This document shows positions 53,367-63,490 of a DNA stretch of 64,000 nucleotides, piece by piece. Origin of the DNA: Rathayibacter sp. SD072 (GTDB taxonomy: Bacteria > Actinomycetota > Actinomycetes > Actinomycetales > Microbacteriaceae); contig NZ_JADILJ010000017.1 of NCBI RefSeq assembly GCF_017355185.1, positions 1 to 64,000 on the forward strand. The letters run 5' to 3'. Made by a program: the position numbers and the translations under genes. The notes beneath the pieces were generated by a model that saw only the letters and a list, made by a program, of their open reading frames with translations, did no database searches and was not told the DNA's origin. Within the stretch, counting starts at the first letter, position 1. Each line of letters starts with the position of its first letter.

Positions 53367-53945
53367 CTACTTCAGCGTCTTCTGCAGCAGCACCGTGCTG
53401 AGCCAGCGGTTGAACTTGAAGCCGACCCGGCCCATCCGCCCCACCTCGACGAAGCCGTACTGCGCGTGCATCGCCAGCGACGCCTCCGCCCCCTTGTCGG
53501 CGATCACGGCCATGATCTGACGGATGCCCACTGCCTTCGCCCGCTCCAGCAGCTCGGTCATCAGCGCCTTGCCCAGGCCTTTGCCGGTGGAGGCTGCGCG
53601 GAGGTAGATCGAGTTCTCGACCGTGAAGCGGTACGCGCGCTTCGAGGACCAGGGCGAGACCATCGCGTAGCCGAGGATCTGGCCCGACGGCGACACCGCG
53701 ACGATGAAGGGCAGCCCGAGCTTCTGGTTCCTGCTGAACTTCGAGCGCCACTCCTTGATCGTGGAGTCGTCCTCGTCGAACGTCACGACGGTGTTGCGCA
53801 CGTAGTGGTTGTAGATCTCGCGGATGTCGGGGAGGTCCTCCTCGCGCGCCTCCCGGATCTCGTACGAGAAGTCGGGCTCGGGCGGAGGCGTCCTCCGCAG
53901 GTGCGGCGGCAGGACGCGTCGCTGCTCGTACTCTTCCTCAAGCAT
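53367..53945 (-). CDS. GNAT N-acetyltransferase
   Basis: A 192-residue acetyltransferase. IREAREEDLPDIREIYNHYVRNTVVTFD and the acetyl-CoA loop STGKGLGKALM (near 120-130) mark the GNAT fold; the sequence is close to the phosphinothricin/methionine-sulphone acetyltransferase group. The substrate is not known. GGAGGGGA precedes the ATG at 53,945. Confidence 0.88.
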   Translation of the reverse strand: MLEEEYEQRRVLPPHLRRTPPPEPDFSYEIREAREEDLPDIREIYNHYVRNTVVTFDEDDSTIKEWRSKFSRNQKLGLPFIVAVSPSGQILGYAMVSPWSSKRAYRFTVENSIYLRAASTGKGLGKALMTELLERAKAVGIRQIMAVIADKGAEASLAMHAQYGFVEVGRMGRVGFKFNRWLSTVLLQKTLK

Positions 53946-54029
53946 GGGGGTCCCCTCCGTCGATCCGGTCCGATCGCGCGGACAGCGTCCAGCGTATCGG
54001 CGCACCGCCCGGCCCTGCGGCGCGGCCGC

Positions 54030-54716
54030 TCACTCCGCCAGGCTCCAGTCGACCGGCTCGGCGCCGCGCTCGACGAGCAGCGCGTTCGCCCGGCTGAAGG
54101 GGCGCGAGCCGAAGAAGCCCCGCGAGGCCGACAGGGGGCTCGGATGGGCGCTCTCGACGATCCCCGCGTCGCCGAGGAGCGGGCGGAGGTTCGCCGCGTC
54201 CCTCCCCCAGAGGATCGCGACGAGGGGAGCGTCCCGTGCCGCGAGCGTCCGGATCGCGTGCTCGGTGACCGCCTCCCAGCCCTTCCCGCGGTGCGAGGCG
54301 GGAGCGCCGGGAGCGACGGTCAGGACGCGGTTGAGCAGCATCACGCCGCTGCTGGTCCAGGCGCCGAGGTCGCCGTGCTCGGGAGGAGCGACGCCGAGGT
54401 CGTCGCGCAGCTCGCGGTAGATGTTCTGGAGGCTCCGCGGCACCGGGCGGACGTGCCGCTCGACCGCGAAGGAGAGCCCGATCGGGTGCCCCGGCGTCGG
54501 GTACGGGTCCTGGCCGACGATGAGCACGCGCACGTCGGCGAGCGGAGCGCGGAAGGCCCGGAGCACGTCCGCGCCCGCGGGCAGGTAGTGCCGGCCTGCG
54601 GCCACCTCGGCGCGCAGGAAGTCGCCCATCGCGGCGATGTCGGGGCCCACCGGTGCCAGCGCCGACGCCCAGCCCGCGTCGATCAGGCCGGCGCCCGACA
54701 GCTCCTGCAGATCCAC
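54030..54716 (-). CDS. ung: Uracil-DNA glycosylase
   Basis: A 228-residue family 1 UDG that removes uracil from DNA. The water-activating motif GQDPYP (68-73, Asp70), [11 protein letters not shown] and the DNA-intercalation loop [13 protein letters not shown] are all present. Follows the peptidase gene by 3 nt. Confidence 0.96.
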   Translation of the reverse strand: MDLQELSGAGLIDAGWASALAPVGPDIAAMGDFLRAEVAAGRHYLPAGADVLRAFRAPLADVRVLIVGQDPYPTPGHPIGLSFAVERHVRPVPRSLQNIYRELRDDLGVAPPEHGDLGAWTSSGVMLLNRVLTVAPGAPASHRGKGWEAVTEHAIRTLAARDAPLVAILWGRDAANLRPLLGDAGIVESAHPSPLSASRGFFGSRPFSRANALLVERGAEPVDWSLAE

Positions 54717-54719
54717 GGG

Positions 54720-55445
54720 TCAGCTCGCGGCGAGCGTGGCCACGAGCACCCCGGTCTCGCCGGCGCTCGCGCGCCAGACGGACCCGGCACCTGAGACGCG
54801 CAGCGCTCCTGTGCCGACCGTCAGAGCGGTCGACTCGTCGATCGCGACCCCGCCGTCGACGAGTCCTGCCTCGACCGCGGCCACGAGGCGGCCGAGGGTG
54901 CCCCACTGCGCGGCGTGCACGTCGATGGAGACGTCGACCAGGCCGATGCCCTCGAGCACCGTCACCTCGTCGAGCTCCTCCGCGGCGTCCTCGGGCGCCA
55001 CGACGACGCCTCCGATCCGGGATCCGCCGACGATCGCCCGGTCGGCCGCTATGGCGGCGCCGGCCGAGAACCCGGCGTAGGGGGTGCCGGAGGAGACCAG
55101 GTCGCGCAGGCGCTCGAACGAGTCCTCGAGGGCGTCGCGGTACGCGGGGGTGAGCCCGCCGCCGACGAAGATCCCGTCGACCTCGTCGAAGACGGACGGA
55201 TCGATCCGGCCGCCCTCGGGCTTGAGCACGGCGACCGGCTCGATCGGACCGACCGATGCGAGCGTCGCCGCGTATCCGGAGTAGGCCTCGGGCCCCAGGC
55301 CGTCGTGCACCACGACGATCGCGATGCGCGGGCCCTCGATCCGACCCGCGTCGACGGCGCGGGCGCGCGCCTCCGCGAGGAAGGCGCCGTAGAGGTCGGT
55401 GTCGTGCTCCGGCCCGCCTCCGCCGCCGATCAGGTGGACGCTCAT
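54720..55445 (-). CDS. Cyanophycinase-like S51 family peptidase
   Basis: A 241-residue protein with the S51/class I amidotransferase-like fold. The nucleophile elbow is GFSAGAA (Ser127), preceded by IFVGGGLTPAYRDAL. A role against dipeptides (PepE) or cyanophycin is possible; substrate unknown. It overlaps the phosphoribosyltransferase gene (ATGA) and lies 3 nt before ung. Confidence 0.82.
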   Translation of the reverse strand: MSVHLIGGGGGPEHDTDLYGAFLAEARARAVDAGRIEGPRIAIVVVHDGLGPEAYSGYAATLASVGPIEPVAVLKPEGGRIDPSVFDEVDGIFVGGGLTPAYRDALEDSFERLRDLVSSGTPYAGFSAGAAIAADRAIVGGSRIGGVVVAPEDAAEELDEVTVLEGIGLVDVSIDVHAAQWGTLGRLVAAVEAGLVDGGVAIDESTALTVGTGALRVSGAGSVWRASAGETGVLVATLAAS

Positions 55446-55972
55446 TCGCCGTCCTCCGCGAGAGCGCCGTCGACCGGGGGGAGGGCCGACCAGGGGAAGA
55501 CGATCCAGCGCGGGGTGCGGCGCCAGAAGAAGTCCGGCTCGAGGACGGTGCGGGGCTTCGTGTAGAGCGTGACGGTGCGGACCTCGGCACCCATGGCCTC
55601 GATCAGCTTCACCGACAGGGCGAGCGTGTGGCCGGAGTCGGACACGTCGTCGACGAGCAGGACCCGCTTGCCGCGGACCGAGGCCTCGTCCAGGAGCGGA
55701 GGGAGCACGACGGGGGCGGCGAGCCGCGCCTCGACGCCGGTGTAGAACTCGACGTTCAGCGCCCCGCAGCTCTTGATGCCGAGGGCGTACGCCACGGCTC
55801 CGGCGAGCAGCAGACCGCCGCGGGCGATGGCGACGACCAGCTCGGGCCGATAGCCCGTGGCGACGACGTCGTCCGCGAGATGCCGCGCGGCGTCGCCGAA
55901 CTCGAGCCAGCCGAGGACCTCCTTCTCCGTGGCGGCGAGGAGGGCGGCGGAGTCGTCGGCGTCGGAAACCAT
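55442..55972 (-). CDS. Phosphoribosyltransferase
   Basis: A 176-residue type I PRTase. The PRPP-binding motif is VLLVDDVSDSGHTL (about 107-120). Substrate loops fit xanthine/hypoxanthine or orphan PRTases and do not identify the base. TAGCCT (minus strand, 55,980-55,985) lies 7 nt before the ATG. First gene of a PRTase-peptidase-ung unit. Confidence 0.88.
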   Translation of the reverse strand: MVSDADDSAALLAATEKEVLGWLEFGDAARHLADDVVATGYRPELVVAIARGGLLLAGAVAYALGIKSCGALNVEFYTGVEARLAAPVVLPPLLDEASVRGKRVLLVDDVSDSGHTLALSVKLIEAMGAEVRTVTLYTKPRTVLEPDFFWRRTPRWIVFPWSALPPVDGALAEDGE

Positions 55973-56040
55973 GAGGGACAGGCTAGAGCGTCGCGCGCCT
56001 CCGCGTCACATCGCCCGACGGCGGGCGGACGCCCCCCCCG

Positions 56041-56823
56041 TCAGAGCCTCGGAGCCAGCGGACCTCGGACGACCTTGTGCGGCGCGGCCTGCGCGACGGG
56101 CTTGATCGTCACCAGATCCAGGTTCACGTGCGCGGGCAGCTCCACGGAGGAGACGATCGCTGCGGCCACGTCCTCGGCCACCAGGGGCGCGGCGACTCCG
56201 TCGTACACCTTGTCGGCCCGCTCCTTGTCACCGCCGAACCGCACCAGGGAGAACTCCTCGGTGTGCACCATGCCCGGGGCGATCTCGACGACCCGGATCG
56301 GCTCGCCCGCGAGTTCGAGGCGCAGGACGGCGACCAGCGCGTGGGCCGCGAACTTGGCCGCGTTGTAGCCGCCGCCGCCCTCGTAGGCGACGTGGCCGGC
56401 GATGGAGGTGACCGTGACGATGTCGGCCGAGCCCTCGGAGCCGGCGTCGGCGACACCGCGGCGCAGCAGCGGCAGGAGCGCGCTGGTGACCAGCTTCACC
56501 GAGAGCACGTTGATCTCGAACATCCGGGTCCAGTCGGCCGGGTCGGACGCCTCCACGGTGTCGAGTCCGAGCGCGCCGCCGGCGTTGTTGACGAGCGCGT
56601 GCACGGCGCCGGTCGCGGCGAGGTGGTCGCGCAGGGCGTCGACCTGGGCGGAGTCGGTCAGATCCGCGGTGAAGAAGGTCGCGCCCGTCTCGGCGGCGAG
56701 CGCCTCGAGCCTCTCCTGCCGACGAGCCACGGCCACGACGTCCCATCCGTGCTCCCGGAACAGGCGGACCGTCGCCGCACCGATCCCTGAACTCGCTCCT
56801 GTCACGACGACGCGTCGAACCAC
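56041..56823 (-). CDS. Short-chain dehydrogenase/reductase
   Basis: A 260-residue classical SDR: VTGASSGIGAATV (cofactor loop), NNAGGALG, SITSIAGH with the catalytic Ser, and YNAAKFA with Tyr-x3-Lys. The sequence resembles YdfG-type serine/3-hydroxy acid dehydrogenases. GTG start; divergent from the acyltransferase gene. Confidence 0.9.
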   Translation of the reverse strand: MVRRVVVTGASSGIGAATVRLFREHGWDVVAVARRQERLEALAAETGATFFTADLTDSAQVDALRDHLAATGAVHALVNNAGGALGLDTVEASDPADWTRMFEINVLSVKLVTSALLPLLRRGVADAGSEGSADIVTVTSIAGHVAYEGGGGYNAAKFAAHALVAVLRLELAGEPIRVVEIAPGMVHTEEFSLVRFGGDKERADKVYDGVAAPLVAEDVAAAIVSSVELPAHVNLDLVTIKPVAQAAPHKVVRGPLAPRL

Positions 56824-56892
56824 GCTAGTCCCCTTCCGTCAAGCCTCGGACACCACCGACTCCGTCGTCGCCCCCAACGCTAGTCTGACCCG

Positions 56893-58080
56893 GTGAACCC
56901 CGCCGACCCCGCACCCGCGACCGGCGGAGTCGGAGCTCCCCCCAAGCGCCGCGTCCCGCTCTGGGACAACGCCCGCTTCGTCTGCGTGACCCTGGTGGTC
57001 ATCGGGCACGGGATCCAGCGCCTGACCGCCAACTCCGACGTGTCGCTGATCGTCTACCTCACGGTCTACGCGTTCCACATGCCGGCGTTCGCCATCATCT
57101 CCGGCTACTTCTCGAAGGCCGGAGCGCCGAACGCGCGGGCGATGCGCCGGGTGATGACCGACATCCTGCTGCCCTACCTGATCATGGAGACGGTCTGGAC
57201 GCTGGTGCAGCTGGCGGTCGAGGGCAAGACCGAGTTCAATCCGACCAAGCCCAGCTGGACGCTCTGGTTCCTGCTCGCGCTGGGCATCTTCCGTCTGGTC
57301 CTCCCCTACCTCGCGCTCCTGCGCTGGCCGCTGCTGATCAGCGTCGTCCTCGCGGTGGGGGTCAGCTACTACGACAACATCGACTCGACCTTCTCGCTGG
57401 CGCGCGCGATCGGGATCCTGCCCTTCTTCGTCTTCGGCTGGCGGCTGCGCGGATGGCGGGCCGGCTCTCAGCTCCTCGTCGACCGCTGGCTCGCTCTGCC
57501 GACGGGCAGGGTCCTCGCGGTGCGCGCCGTCGCCCTCGTCCTCTTCGCCGTCACTGCTCTCGTGATGACGGTGAACATCGACGCGTTCCGCGCGGCCGAC
57601 CTTCGCTACTGGTTCTTCTACGACCGCCCCTACGACGCCCTCGGCGAGACGGAGTGGTGGGCCGGCCTGGTCCGCCTGGCGCTGATGCTCACCGCGGTCG
57701 TCCTCTCCCTCGCCCTCTTCACGCTGATCCCGCGCGGGCGCACGGTGCTGACGCACTGGGGCCAGTCGACGATGTACGTCTATCTGCTGCACAGCTTCGT
57801 CCTCTACCCGCTGCGGGAGTCGGGGGTGCTGTCGGCCGCGGACAGCACGCTCGCTCTGGTGCTGATGATCGTGCTCTGCATCGCGGTCTCGGTGGTGCTC
57901 TCGCTCGGCTGGACGCGGACCGTCTTCCACAAGCTCGTCGAGCCGCGCGCCGCCTGGCTCTTCGCCCCGGTGCAGGACGAGCGGCCCGAGCGGCCGCGGC
58001 GCGCCGATCCGACGGGCTCCAAGCGCGATCCGCGCGCCGCGCCCGATCGCAGCACGCCCGACCGCACCGCACCCCGCTGA
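56893..58080 (+). CDS. Acyltransferase family 3 membrane protein
   Basis: A 395-residue polytopic protein (about ten hydrophobic helices). The N-terminal VPLWDNARFVCVTLVVIGHG and later YAFHMPAFAIISGYFSKAG are the acyltransferase-3/fucose 4-O-acetylase pattern with the catalytic His. It probably acetylates a surface polysaccharide or lipid. The C-terminal 40 residues are basic and low-complexity. TAGTCT at 56,881-56,886 lies 6 nt before the GTG. Confidence 0.87.
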   Translation: MNPADPAPATGGVGAPPKRRVPLWDNARFVCVTLVVIGHGIQRLTANSDVSLIVYLTVYAFHMPAFAIISGYFSKAGAPNARAMRRVMTDILLPYLIMETVWTLVQLAVEGKTEFNPTKPSWTLWFLLALGIFRLVLPYLALLRWPLLISVVLAVGVSYYDNIDSTFSLARAIGILPFFVFGWRLRGWRAGSQLLVDRWLALPTGRVLAVRAVALVLFAVTALVMTVNIDAFRAADLRYWFFYDRPYDALGETEWWAGLVRLALMLTAVVLSLALFTLIPRGRTVLTHWGQSTMYVYLLHSFVLYPLRESGVLSAADSTLALVLMIVLCIAVSVVLSLGWTRTVFHKLVEPRAAWLFAPVQDERPERPRRADPTGSKRDPRAAPDRSTPDRTAPR

Positions 58081-58222
58081 GGCGGTCCCCGTCGCGGCGG
58101 TCCTCGTCGCGGGATGACCTCGTGTGTCGACGGACCTCGCCCCCGCCCGGCCGCCCGCCTAGGCTCGTCGCGGCGGAGAACGGACTCCGCCCCTCCGCCG
58201 TCACGACCCGATTGGACGCACC

Positions 58223-59551
58223 ATGACCGACCCCGCCCAGTGGCAGTTCGAGACCAAGCAGATCCACTCGGGAGCGGCGCCGGATCCGGTCACCAAGGCG
58301 CGCGCCACGCCGATCTACCAGACGACCTCCTACGTCTTCGACAACGCGGAGCACGCGAAGAACCTCTTCGCCCTCGCCGAGTTCGGCAACATCTACACCC
58401 GCATCCAGAACCCGACGCAGGCCGTCGTGGAGGAGCGCCTCGCCGCGCTCGAGGGCGGCTCCGGCGCCCTGCTCCTCGCCTCCGGCCAGGCGGCCGAGAC
58501 CGCGGCGGTCCTCAACATCGCGCACGCCGGCGACCACATCGTCTCGTCGTCCTCGATCTACGGCGGCACATACAACCTGTTCAAGTACACGCTGGCCAAG
58601 CTCGGCATCGAGACGACGTTCGTCGAGAACCAGGACGACCAGGAGGAGTGGCGCCGCGCGGTGCGCCCGAACACCAAGCTCTTCTTCGCCGAGACCATCG
58701 GCAACCCCAAGATCAACATCCTCGACATCCGCTCCGTCGCCGACGTCGCCCACGCCTCGGGCGTGCCGCTGATCGTCGACAACACGATCGCGACGCCGTA
58801 CCTGGTCCGCCCGTTCGAGCACGGCGCCGACATCATCGTGCACTCGGCCACCAAGTTCCTCGGGGGGCACGGCACGGTCATCGGCGGCGCCATCGTCGAC
58901 GGCGGCACCTTCCCGTGGACCGAGAACGCGGAGAAGTTCCCCGGCCTCACGACGCCGGACGAGTCGTACCACGGCGCGGTCTACACGGCCGCGGTCGGCG
59001 ACTCCCTCGCCTACATCATCAAGGCCCGCGTGCAGCTGCTGCGCGACCTCGGTGCGTCCATCGCCCCGGCGAGCGCCTGGCAGCTGATCCAGGGCATCGA
59101 GACCCTGTCGCTGCGCATCGAGCGCCACGTGCAGAACGCGCAGGAGATCGCGGAGTACCTCGAGAACCACTCCGACATCGCGTCGGTGAACTACTCCGGT
59201 CTGCTCACCTCGCCCTGGTACGCGGCCGCGAACCACTACGCGCCGAAGGGCGTCGGAGCGGTGCTGTCGTTCGAGCTCAAGGGCGGAGTCGACGCCGGCC
59301 GCGCGTTCGTCGACTCGCTCACCCTGTTCTCGCACCTCGCGAACATCGGCGACGTCCGCTCGCTCGTCATCCACCCCGCCTCGACGACGCACTCGCAGCT
59401 CACCCCGGAGCAGCAGCTGACCGCGGGCGTGACGCCCGGACTCGTCCGCCTCTCGGTGGGCCTGGAGAGCATCGACGACCTGCGCGCCGACCTCGCCCAG
59501 GCCCTGCGGGCAGCCCGCGCCGTGGTCGAGGCGTCGCGCGCGAACGCCTGA
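58223..59551 (+). CDS. metY: O-acetylhomoserine sulfhydrylase
   Basis: A 442-residue PLP enzyme making homocysteine from O-acetylhomoserine and sulphide. IVHSATKFLGGHGT holds the PLP lysine; TPIYQTTSYVF and NPTQAVVEERLAALEGG are typical of the Cys/Met metabolism family. It is followed by metX, which makes its substrate. I saw no convincing SAM riboswitch in the 142 nt upstream. Confidence 0.94.
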   Translation: MTDPAQWQFETKQIHSGAAPDPVTKARATPIYQTTSYVFDNAEHAKNLFALAEFGNIYTRIQNPTQAVVEERLAALEGGSGALLLASGQAAETAAVLNIAHAGDHIVSSSSIYGGTYNLFKYTLAKLGIETTFVENQDDQEEWRRAVRPNTKLFFAETIGNPKINILDIRSVADVAHASGVPLIVDNTIATPYLVRPFEHGADIIVHSATKFLGGHGTVIGGAIVDGGTFPWTENAEKFPGLTTPDESYHGAVYTAAVGDSLAYIIKARVQLLRDLGASIAPASAWQLIQGIETLSLRIERHVQNAQEIAEYLENHSDIASVNYSGLLTSPWYAAANHYAPKGVGAVLSFELKGGVDAGRAFVDSLTLFSHLANIGDVRSLVIHPASTTHSQLTPEQQLTAGVTPGLVRLSVGLESIDDLRADLAQALRAARAVVEASRANA

Positions 59552-59582
59552 CCCGGCCTCGCGACGCGTCACCGGTCGCGAA

Positions 59583-59628
59583 GGAACGGACGAGACCCCC
59601 TGCCGCGGCGGGGGGTCGAGTCCGTTCC
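59583..59628 (+). terminator. Hairpin between metY and metX
   Basis: GGAACGGAC (59,583-59,591) pairs with GTCCGTTCC (59,620-59,628), and inside it GACCCCC (59,594-59,600) pairs with GGGGGTC (59,611-59,617). A very stable stem without a T-run; it could attenuate rather than fully end metY transcription. Confidence 0.5.
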
Positions 59629-59735
59629 GGCAGGACACCGGGGGGCGTCACGAGCGCGGGCACGGGGCGGCGCTCCGAAGGAGGGGCGTAACAAACGACG
59701 GCGCGGGGCGGCGCTCTGACACGATGGAGACCGCT

Positions 59736-60944
59736 ATGGACTGGCAGCAGACACTCGAGGACACCGTCCCTTCGGCGTTCGTCACCGAGCGCCAGCTCCG
59801 CTCGGTGATCGGCAAGCCGCCCGCCACCGGGGCCTGGCGAGACGGCGATCACCCCGGCAACCGCCGCTTCGTCGACGTCGGCCCGTTCGACTTCGAATCG
59901 GGCGGGCACCTGCCGCACCTGCGGATGGCCTACGAGACCTGGGGCGAGCTCTCCCCCTCCGGCGACAACGCGATCCTCGTGCTCCACGCACTGACCGGGG
60001 ACTCGCACCTCGTCGGCCGCGGCGAGACCGGCCACGCGACGGACGGCTGGTGGTCGGGGCTCGTCGGACCCGGCGAGGTCATCGACACCGATCGCTGGTT
60101 CGTAGTCGCGCCGAACATGCTCGGCGGATGCCAGGGGACGACCGGGCCGGCCTCGCTCGCTCCCGACGGGCACGAGTGGGGCGCGCGGTTCCCGTACACG
60201 AGCATCCGCGACCAGGTCCGGGCGCAGGTCCTCTTCTCGGACCTGCTCGGGATCGCGCGGTGGCACACGGTCATCGGCGGCTCGATGGGCGGGATGCAGG
60301 CGCTCGAGTGGGGCATCGACCATCCGGAGCGCGTGGCCCGGCTCGCCGTGCTCGCCGCTCCCCCGCGTGCGACCGCCGATCAGATCGCGCTCAACTTCGT
60401 GCAGCTCGAGGCGATCCGCAGCGACGCGAACTTCGCCGGCGGCGCCTACTACGACGCCGGCGACGGTCAGGGCCCGTACCACGGGCTCGCCCTGGCCCGC
60501 CGGATGGCGCTGCTGAACTACCGCAGCCCCTCGGAGCTCAACGACCGCTTCGAGCGCAGCTGGCAGTCGGGTCTCAGCCCGCTCGGCGGCGGAGGGCGGT
60601 TCGCGGTCGAGTCCTACCTCGACTTCCACGGCAACAAGTTCACCCGCCGCTTCGACGCCAACAGCTACATCACCCTCGTCGAGGCGATGAACTCGCACGA
60701 CGTCGGCCGCGGCCGCGGCGGCGAGGCGGAGGCGCTCTCCCGCATCACCAGTCCGACCCTCGTCCTCGGCATCGACAGCGATCGGCTCTTCCCCGTCGAA
60801 GGTCAGCGGATCATCGCCAGTCACGCTCCGGGCAACATCGACGGCGACGAGGTGGCCGTGATCAGCTCGACCTTCGGCCACGACGCCTTCCTGATCGAGG
60901 ACGACGTGGTCGGCGGGCACCTCTCGCGCCTGCTGGCCGTGTGA
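59736..60944 (+). CDS. metX: Homoserine O-acetyltransferase
   Basis: A 402-residue alpha/beta hydrolase-fold enzyme for methionine synthesis. The nucleophile elbow is GGSMGGMQ (Ser183); LHALTGDSH and NMLGGCQGTTGP are family segments, with FGHDAFLIE carrying the catalytic His. The ATG at 59,736 has GGAG 5 nt upstream; an ATG at 59,724 is an alternative. Confidence 0.95.
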   Translation: MDWQQTLEDTVPSAFVTERQLRSVIGKPPATGAWRDGDHPGNRRFVDVGPFDFESGGHLPHLRMAYETWGELSPSGDNAILVLHALTGDSHLVGRGETGHATDGWWSGLVGPGEVIDTDRWFVVAPNMLGGCQGTTGPASLAPDGHEWGARFPYTSIRDQVRAQVLFSDLLGIARWHTVIGGSMGGMQALEWGIDHPERVARLAVLAAPPRATADQIALNFVQLEAIRSDANFAGGAYYDAGDGQGPYHGLALARRMALLNYRSPSELNDRFERSWQSGLSPLGGGGRFAVESYLDFHGNKFTRRFDANSYITLVEAMNSHDVGRGRGGEAEALSRITSPTLVLGIDSDRLFPVEGQRIIASHAPGNIDGDEVAVISSTFGHDAFLIEDDVVGGHLSRLLAV

Positions 60945-61022
60945 GCCGCTCCCGGCCCGGGCGCCGTCAGTGGCTATCGTGAGTCGGGGGCCCTTCCCCC
61001 GACGATCCGAGGGAGTCGCGCC

Positions 61023-62186
61023 GTGCCCATGATCCGCAGCGTGCGGGAGCGCGACCGCCTCCTCCAGCAGTCCGCGCGAGCCGTGGGTCTGCTGACGGAC
61101 AGTGCGGCGCTCGTGCTGGTCCTCGTGCCGGGCACCCTCGATCCGCTGGCCCAGCCCTTCGCCGTCGCACTGCTGCTCGGACTCGCCGTGGTGCACGTCC
61201 AGCTCGGCCGGAGCGGCGCGCGACTCTGGCTGGTCGCCAGCGGTGTCGGCGGGCTCCTGCTGGGCGCGGGGATCGCCGTCGACGTGGCGGACTCCCCCGG
61301 TTTCGCGGCGTTCGTGCTCGCGAGCACCGTCAACGCGATCACGAGCACCGTCGCCGTGGTCGTCAGCACGTCGCCCCGGCGGGCACTGACGCTGCTCCCG
61401 ATCCTGCTCGCGAGCCTCGTGCCGTCGATGCTCGCCGCCAGCACCGCGATGACCCTGAACGTCGCGATCCTGAGCCTGCTGCCGTGGGGCTGCCTCTGCG
61501 CTTTCGCCCTCTGGATCAGCACCGCGGTGCCGCGGGTGGTGCGGCGGATCGACAGCATCGGCAACGCGCACCGCGTCGAACGGCAGGCCAGCGAGACGGA
61601 GGCGCAGCGTCGCCAGGGCGCCCGGCTCCTGCACGACACGGTGCTCGCCACGCTGACCCTGCTCGCCCACTCCGGGGTCGGCGTCTCCGTCGACGCCCTC
61701 CGCCAGCAGGCGGCCGAGGACGCGCAGCTCCTGCGGCAGCTGCGCCTCGGCGGCACCCCCACCCCCAGCGCCTCCGGCTCGTACCAGCTGACGAGCGTCA
61801 CGAGCGCGCCCGCCGCGCACACCCTCGAGGGTGTCAAGAACCGCTTCGGACGCATGGGCCTGGACGTCATCTGGCACGGCTCCGGCCAGATCGTGCTCAG
61901 CGGCGCCGCCCTCGACTCGTTCCTCATGGCCCTCGCCGAGTGCCTCGAGAACGTGCGGCGGCACTCCGGGGTCAACTCGGCCGACGTCACGATCACCGAG
62001 GACGACGGCACGGTGCGGGCGATGGTGACCGATGCCGGGGTCGGGTTCGACATCGGCACGGTCCCCGCCGCCAAGCTCGGCTTCAAGGAGTCGGTGGTGG
62101 CCCGGCTCGCGGACGTGGGCGGGCGCACGCGCCTCTTCAGCGCACCCGGCGCCGGCACGACCGTCGTCCTGGAGGTTCCGAAGTGA
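61023..62186 (+). CDS. Membrane sensor histidine kinase
   Basis: A 387-residue kinase. About five hydrophobic helices (22-170), a DHp-like helix with His204 in ARLLHDTVLATL, and a HATPase domain with N-box ALAECLENVRRH (Asn310) and G-box VTDAGVGFD. It is of the NarL-partner type and stands two genes before a LuxR-type response regulator. GAGGGAG precedes the GTG; a TATCGT box lies near 60,973. Confidence 0.85.
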   Translation: MPMIRSVRERDRLLQQSARAVGLLTDSAALVLVLVPGTLDPLAQPFAVALLLGLAVVHVQLGRSGARLWLVASGVGGLLLGAGIAVDVADSPGFAAFVLASTVNAITSTVAVVVSTSPRRALTLLPILLASLVPSMLAASTAMTLNVAILSLLPWGCLCAFALWISTAVPRVVRRIDSIGNAHRVERQASETEAQRRQGARLLHDTVLATLTLLAHSGVGVSVDALRQQAAEDAQLLRQLRLGGTPTPSASGSYQLTSVTSAPAAHTLEGVKNRFGRMGLDVIWHGSGQIVLSGAALDSFLMALAECLENVRRHSGVNSADVTITEDDGTVRAMVTDAGVGFDIGTVPAAKLGFKESVVARLADVGGRTRLFSAPGAGTTVVLEVPK

Positions 62187-63403
62187 CCGAGCCCGTCGCC
62201 CCGCTGCTCAACGGCGCTCCCCGCCGCCGGGGGCGTCCCTCGCGCGCGGCGTCGTCGGCCAAGCAGCAGCACGAGGGGCTCGGCACGAGCTACCTCGGCA
62301 GCGGACTCACCGGCATCGCCCTCGCGATCATGGGGTACGAGCTCCTCGTCTTCCTCGGCAGCCTCGACGAGTACTCGATGCCGGGCCTCGGAGCAGCGGC
62401 GTGGCTGCTGCTCGGAGCGACCTTCGGAGCGACCGTCCTCGCCATCCGCCACGCAGGTCAGAGCCTGCCCTCCTGGGCCTACGCGGCGTTCCTCGCCGGC
62501 GCGTCGGCGGCCGTCGTGCTCGATCTGGCCGCCGTGCTGGGAGCGGGCTCGCAAGCGGCCCCCACCGCCGCCGTGGCCGCAGCGGTCGCGCACACCGCCC
62601 TCATCGTGCACCGGCGCGGAGTCGAGATCATCGCCGTCGCGCTGATCGTGGCTGCCGCCGAGCTCGCGGTCTTCGCCGCGATGGGGTGGGGCGACGCCGA
62701 CGCGGTCTCGGTCCGCGTGAGCGCCCTCGTGCTCACCCTGACGCCCGCCGTGGTCGTCGTCGTGATGATGCGCGGCTTCCGGCGCATGGTGCAGCTCGAG
62801 ATCGACCGGGCCCTGGTGCAGAGCACGACCGCCGGACCGCGCTACGCGGTCGGCATGCTCGCCTCGGAGGAGCTCGCCCGCCTCGACCTGGCCGCGGAGC
62901 GCCTGCTCGCCGAGGTCGGCGACGCGAGCACGCCGCTGCCCCTGGACGCCGACCGGGCCGCGCACGCGGCGTCCCTCGCGACGCAGCTGCGCCTGCACCT
63001 CATCGAGGGCCGCCGCGAGACCTGGCTGCACCACGCGATCCTCGAGTCCGAGTTCCTCGCTCCGCTCGTCCATCTCGACGATCCCGACGGCACGGCCGGG
63101 CTGCTCGGCCAGGCCCAGCGCGACGGCCTGCTCTCGGCCATCTGGCTCATCCTCGACGGCGCCGTCGGCACTCCCGCGGCACTCCACGTCGAGGCCGGAT
63201 CGCCCCGTGAGCCCGCCCCGGACGCGCCTGCACGCACTCTCCTCGTCCCGATCGCACTCCGATGCGAGGGTGTGCCACTGCGCGGAGTGGATCCCGCGAC
63301 GTGGGAGGCTATCGCTCAGGTCGGCGCCTCGCGCACTCCGTCCCGCGACAGTGAGCTGCGGATCGAGATCGACTGCCTGGTCGAGAACCCGGTCGACCGA
63401 TGA
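62183..63403 (+). CDS. Membrane protein between kinase and regulator
   Basis: A 406-residue protein: basic N-terminus, about six hydrophobic helices (45-210), and a soluble C-terminal half (215-406) with no recognised motif. The overall build resembles the neighbouring kinase, but no phospho-acceptor His or ATP-binding motifs are seen, so it may be a degenerate kinase-like sensor partner. GTGA overlap with the kinase gene. Confidence 0.7.
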   Translation: MTEPVAPLLNGAPRRRGRPSRAASSAKQQHEGLGTSYLGSGLTGIALAIMGYELLVFLGSLDEYSMPGLGAAAWLLLGATFGATVLAIRHAGQSLPSWAYAAFLAGASAAVVLDLAAVLGAGSQAAPTAAVAAAVAHTALIVHRRGVEIIAVALIVAAAELAVFAAMGWGDADAVSVRVSALVLTLTPAVVVVVMMRGFRRMVQLEIDRALVQSTTAGPRYAVGMLASEELARLDLAAERLLAEVGDASTPLPLDADRAAHAASLATQLRLHLIEGRRETWLHHAILESEFLAPLVHLDDPDGTAGLLGQAQRDGLLSAIWLILDGAVGTPAALHVEAGSPREPAPDAPARTLLVPIALRCEGVPLRGVDPATWEAIAQVGASRTPSRDSELRIEIDCLVENPVDR

Positions 63404-63490
63404 CCGGCGGCCGCGAGACGCCGATGAGCCAGAGCCCCCAGACCCCGGGACCCCCGAACCGCAGACGCCCCGAACAGCCGAAGGACTCCG

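Noticed and set aside
58081-58222. SAM-type riboswitch before metY
   Set aside because: GC-rich leader with some pairing, but none of the conserved SAM-I, SAM-II or SAM-IV core elements could be recognised.
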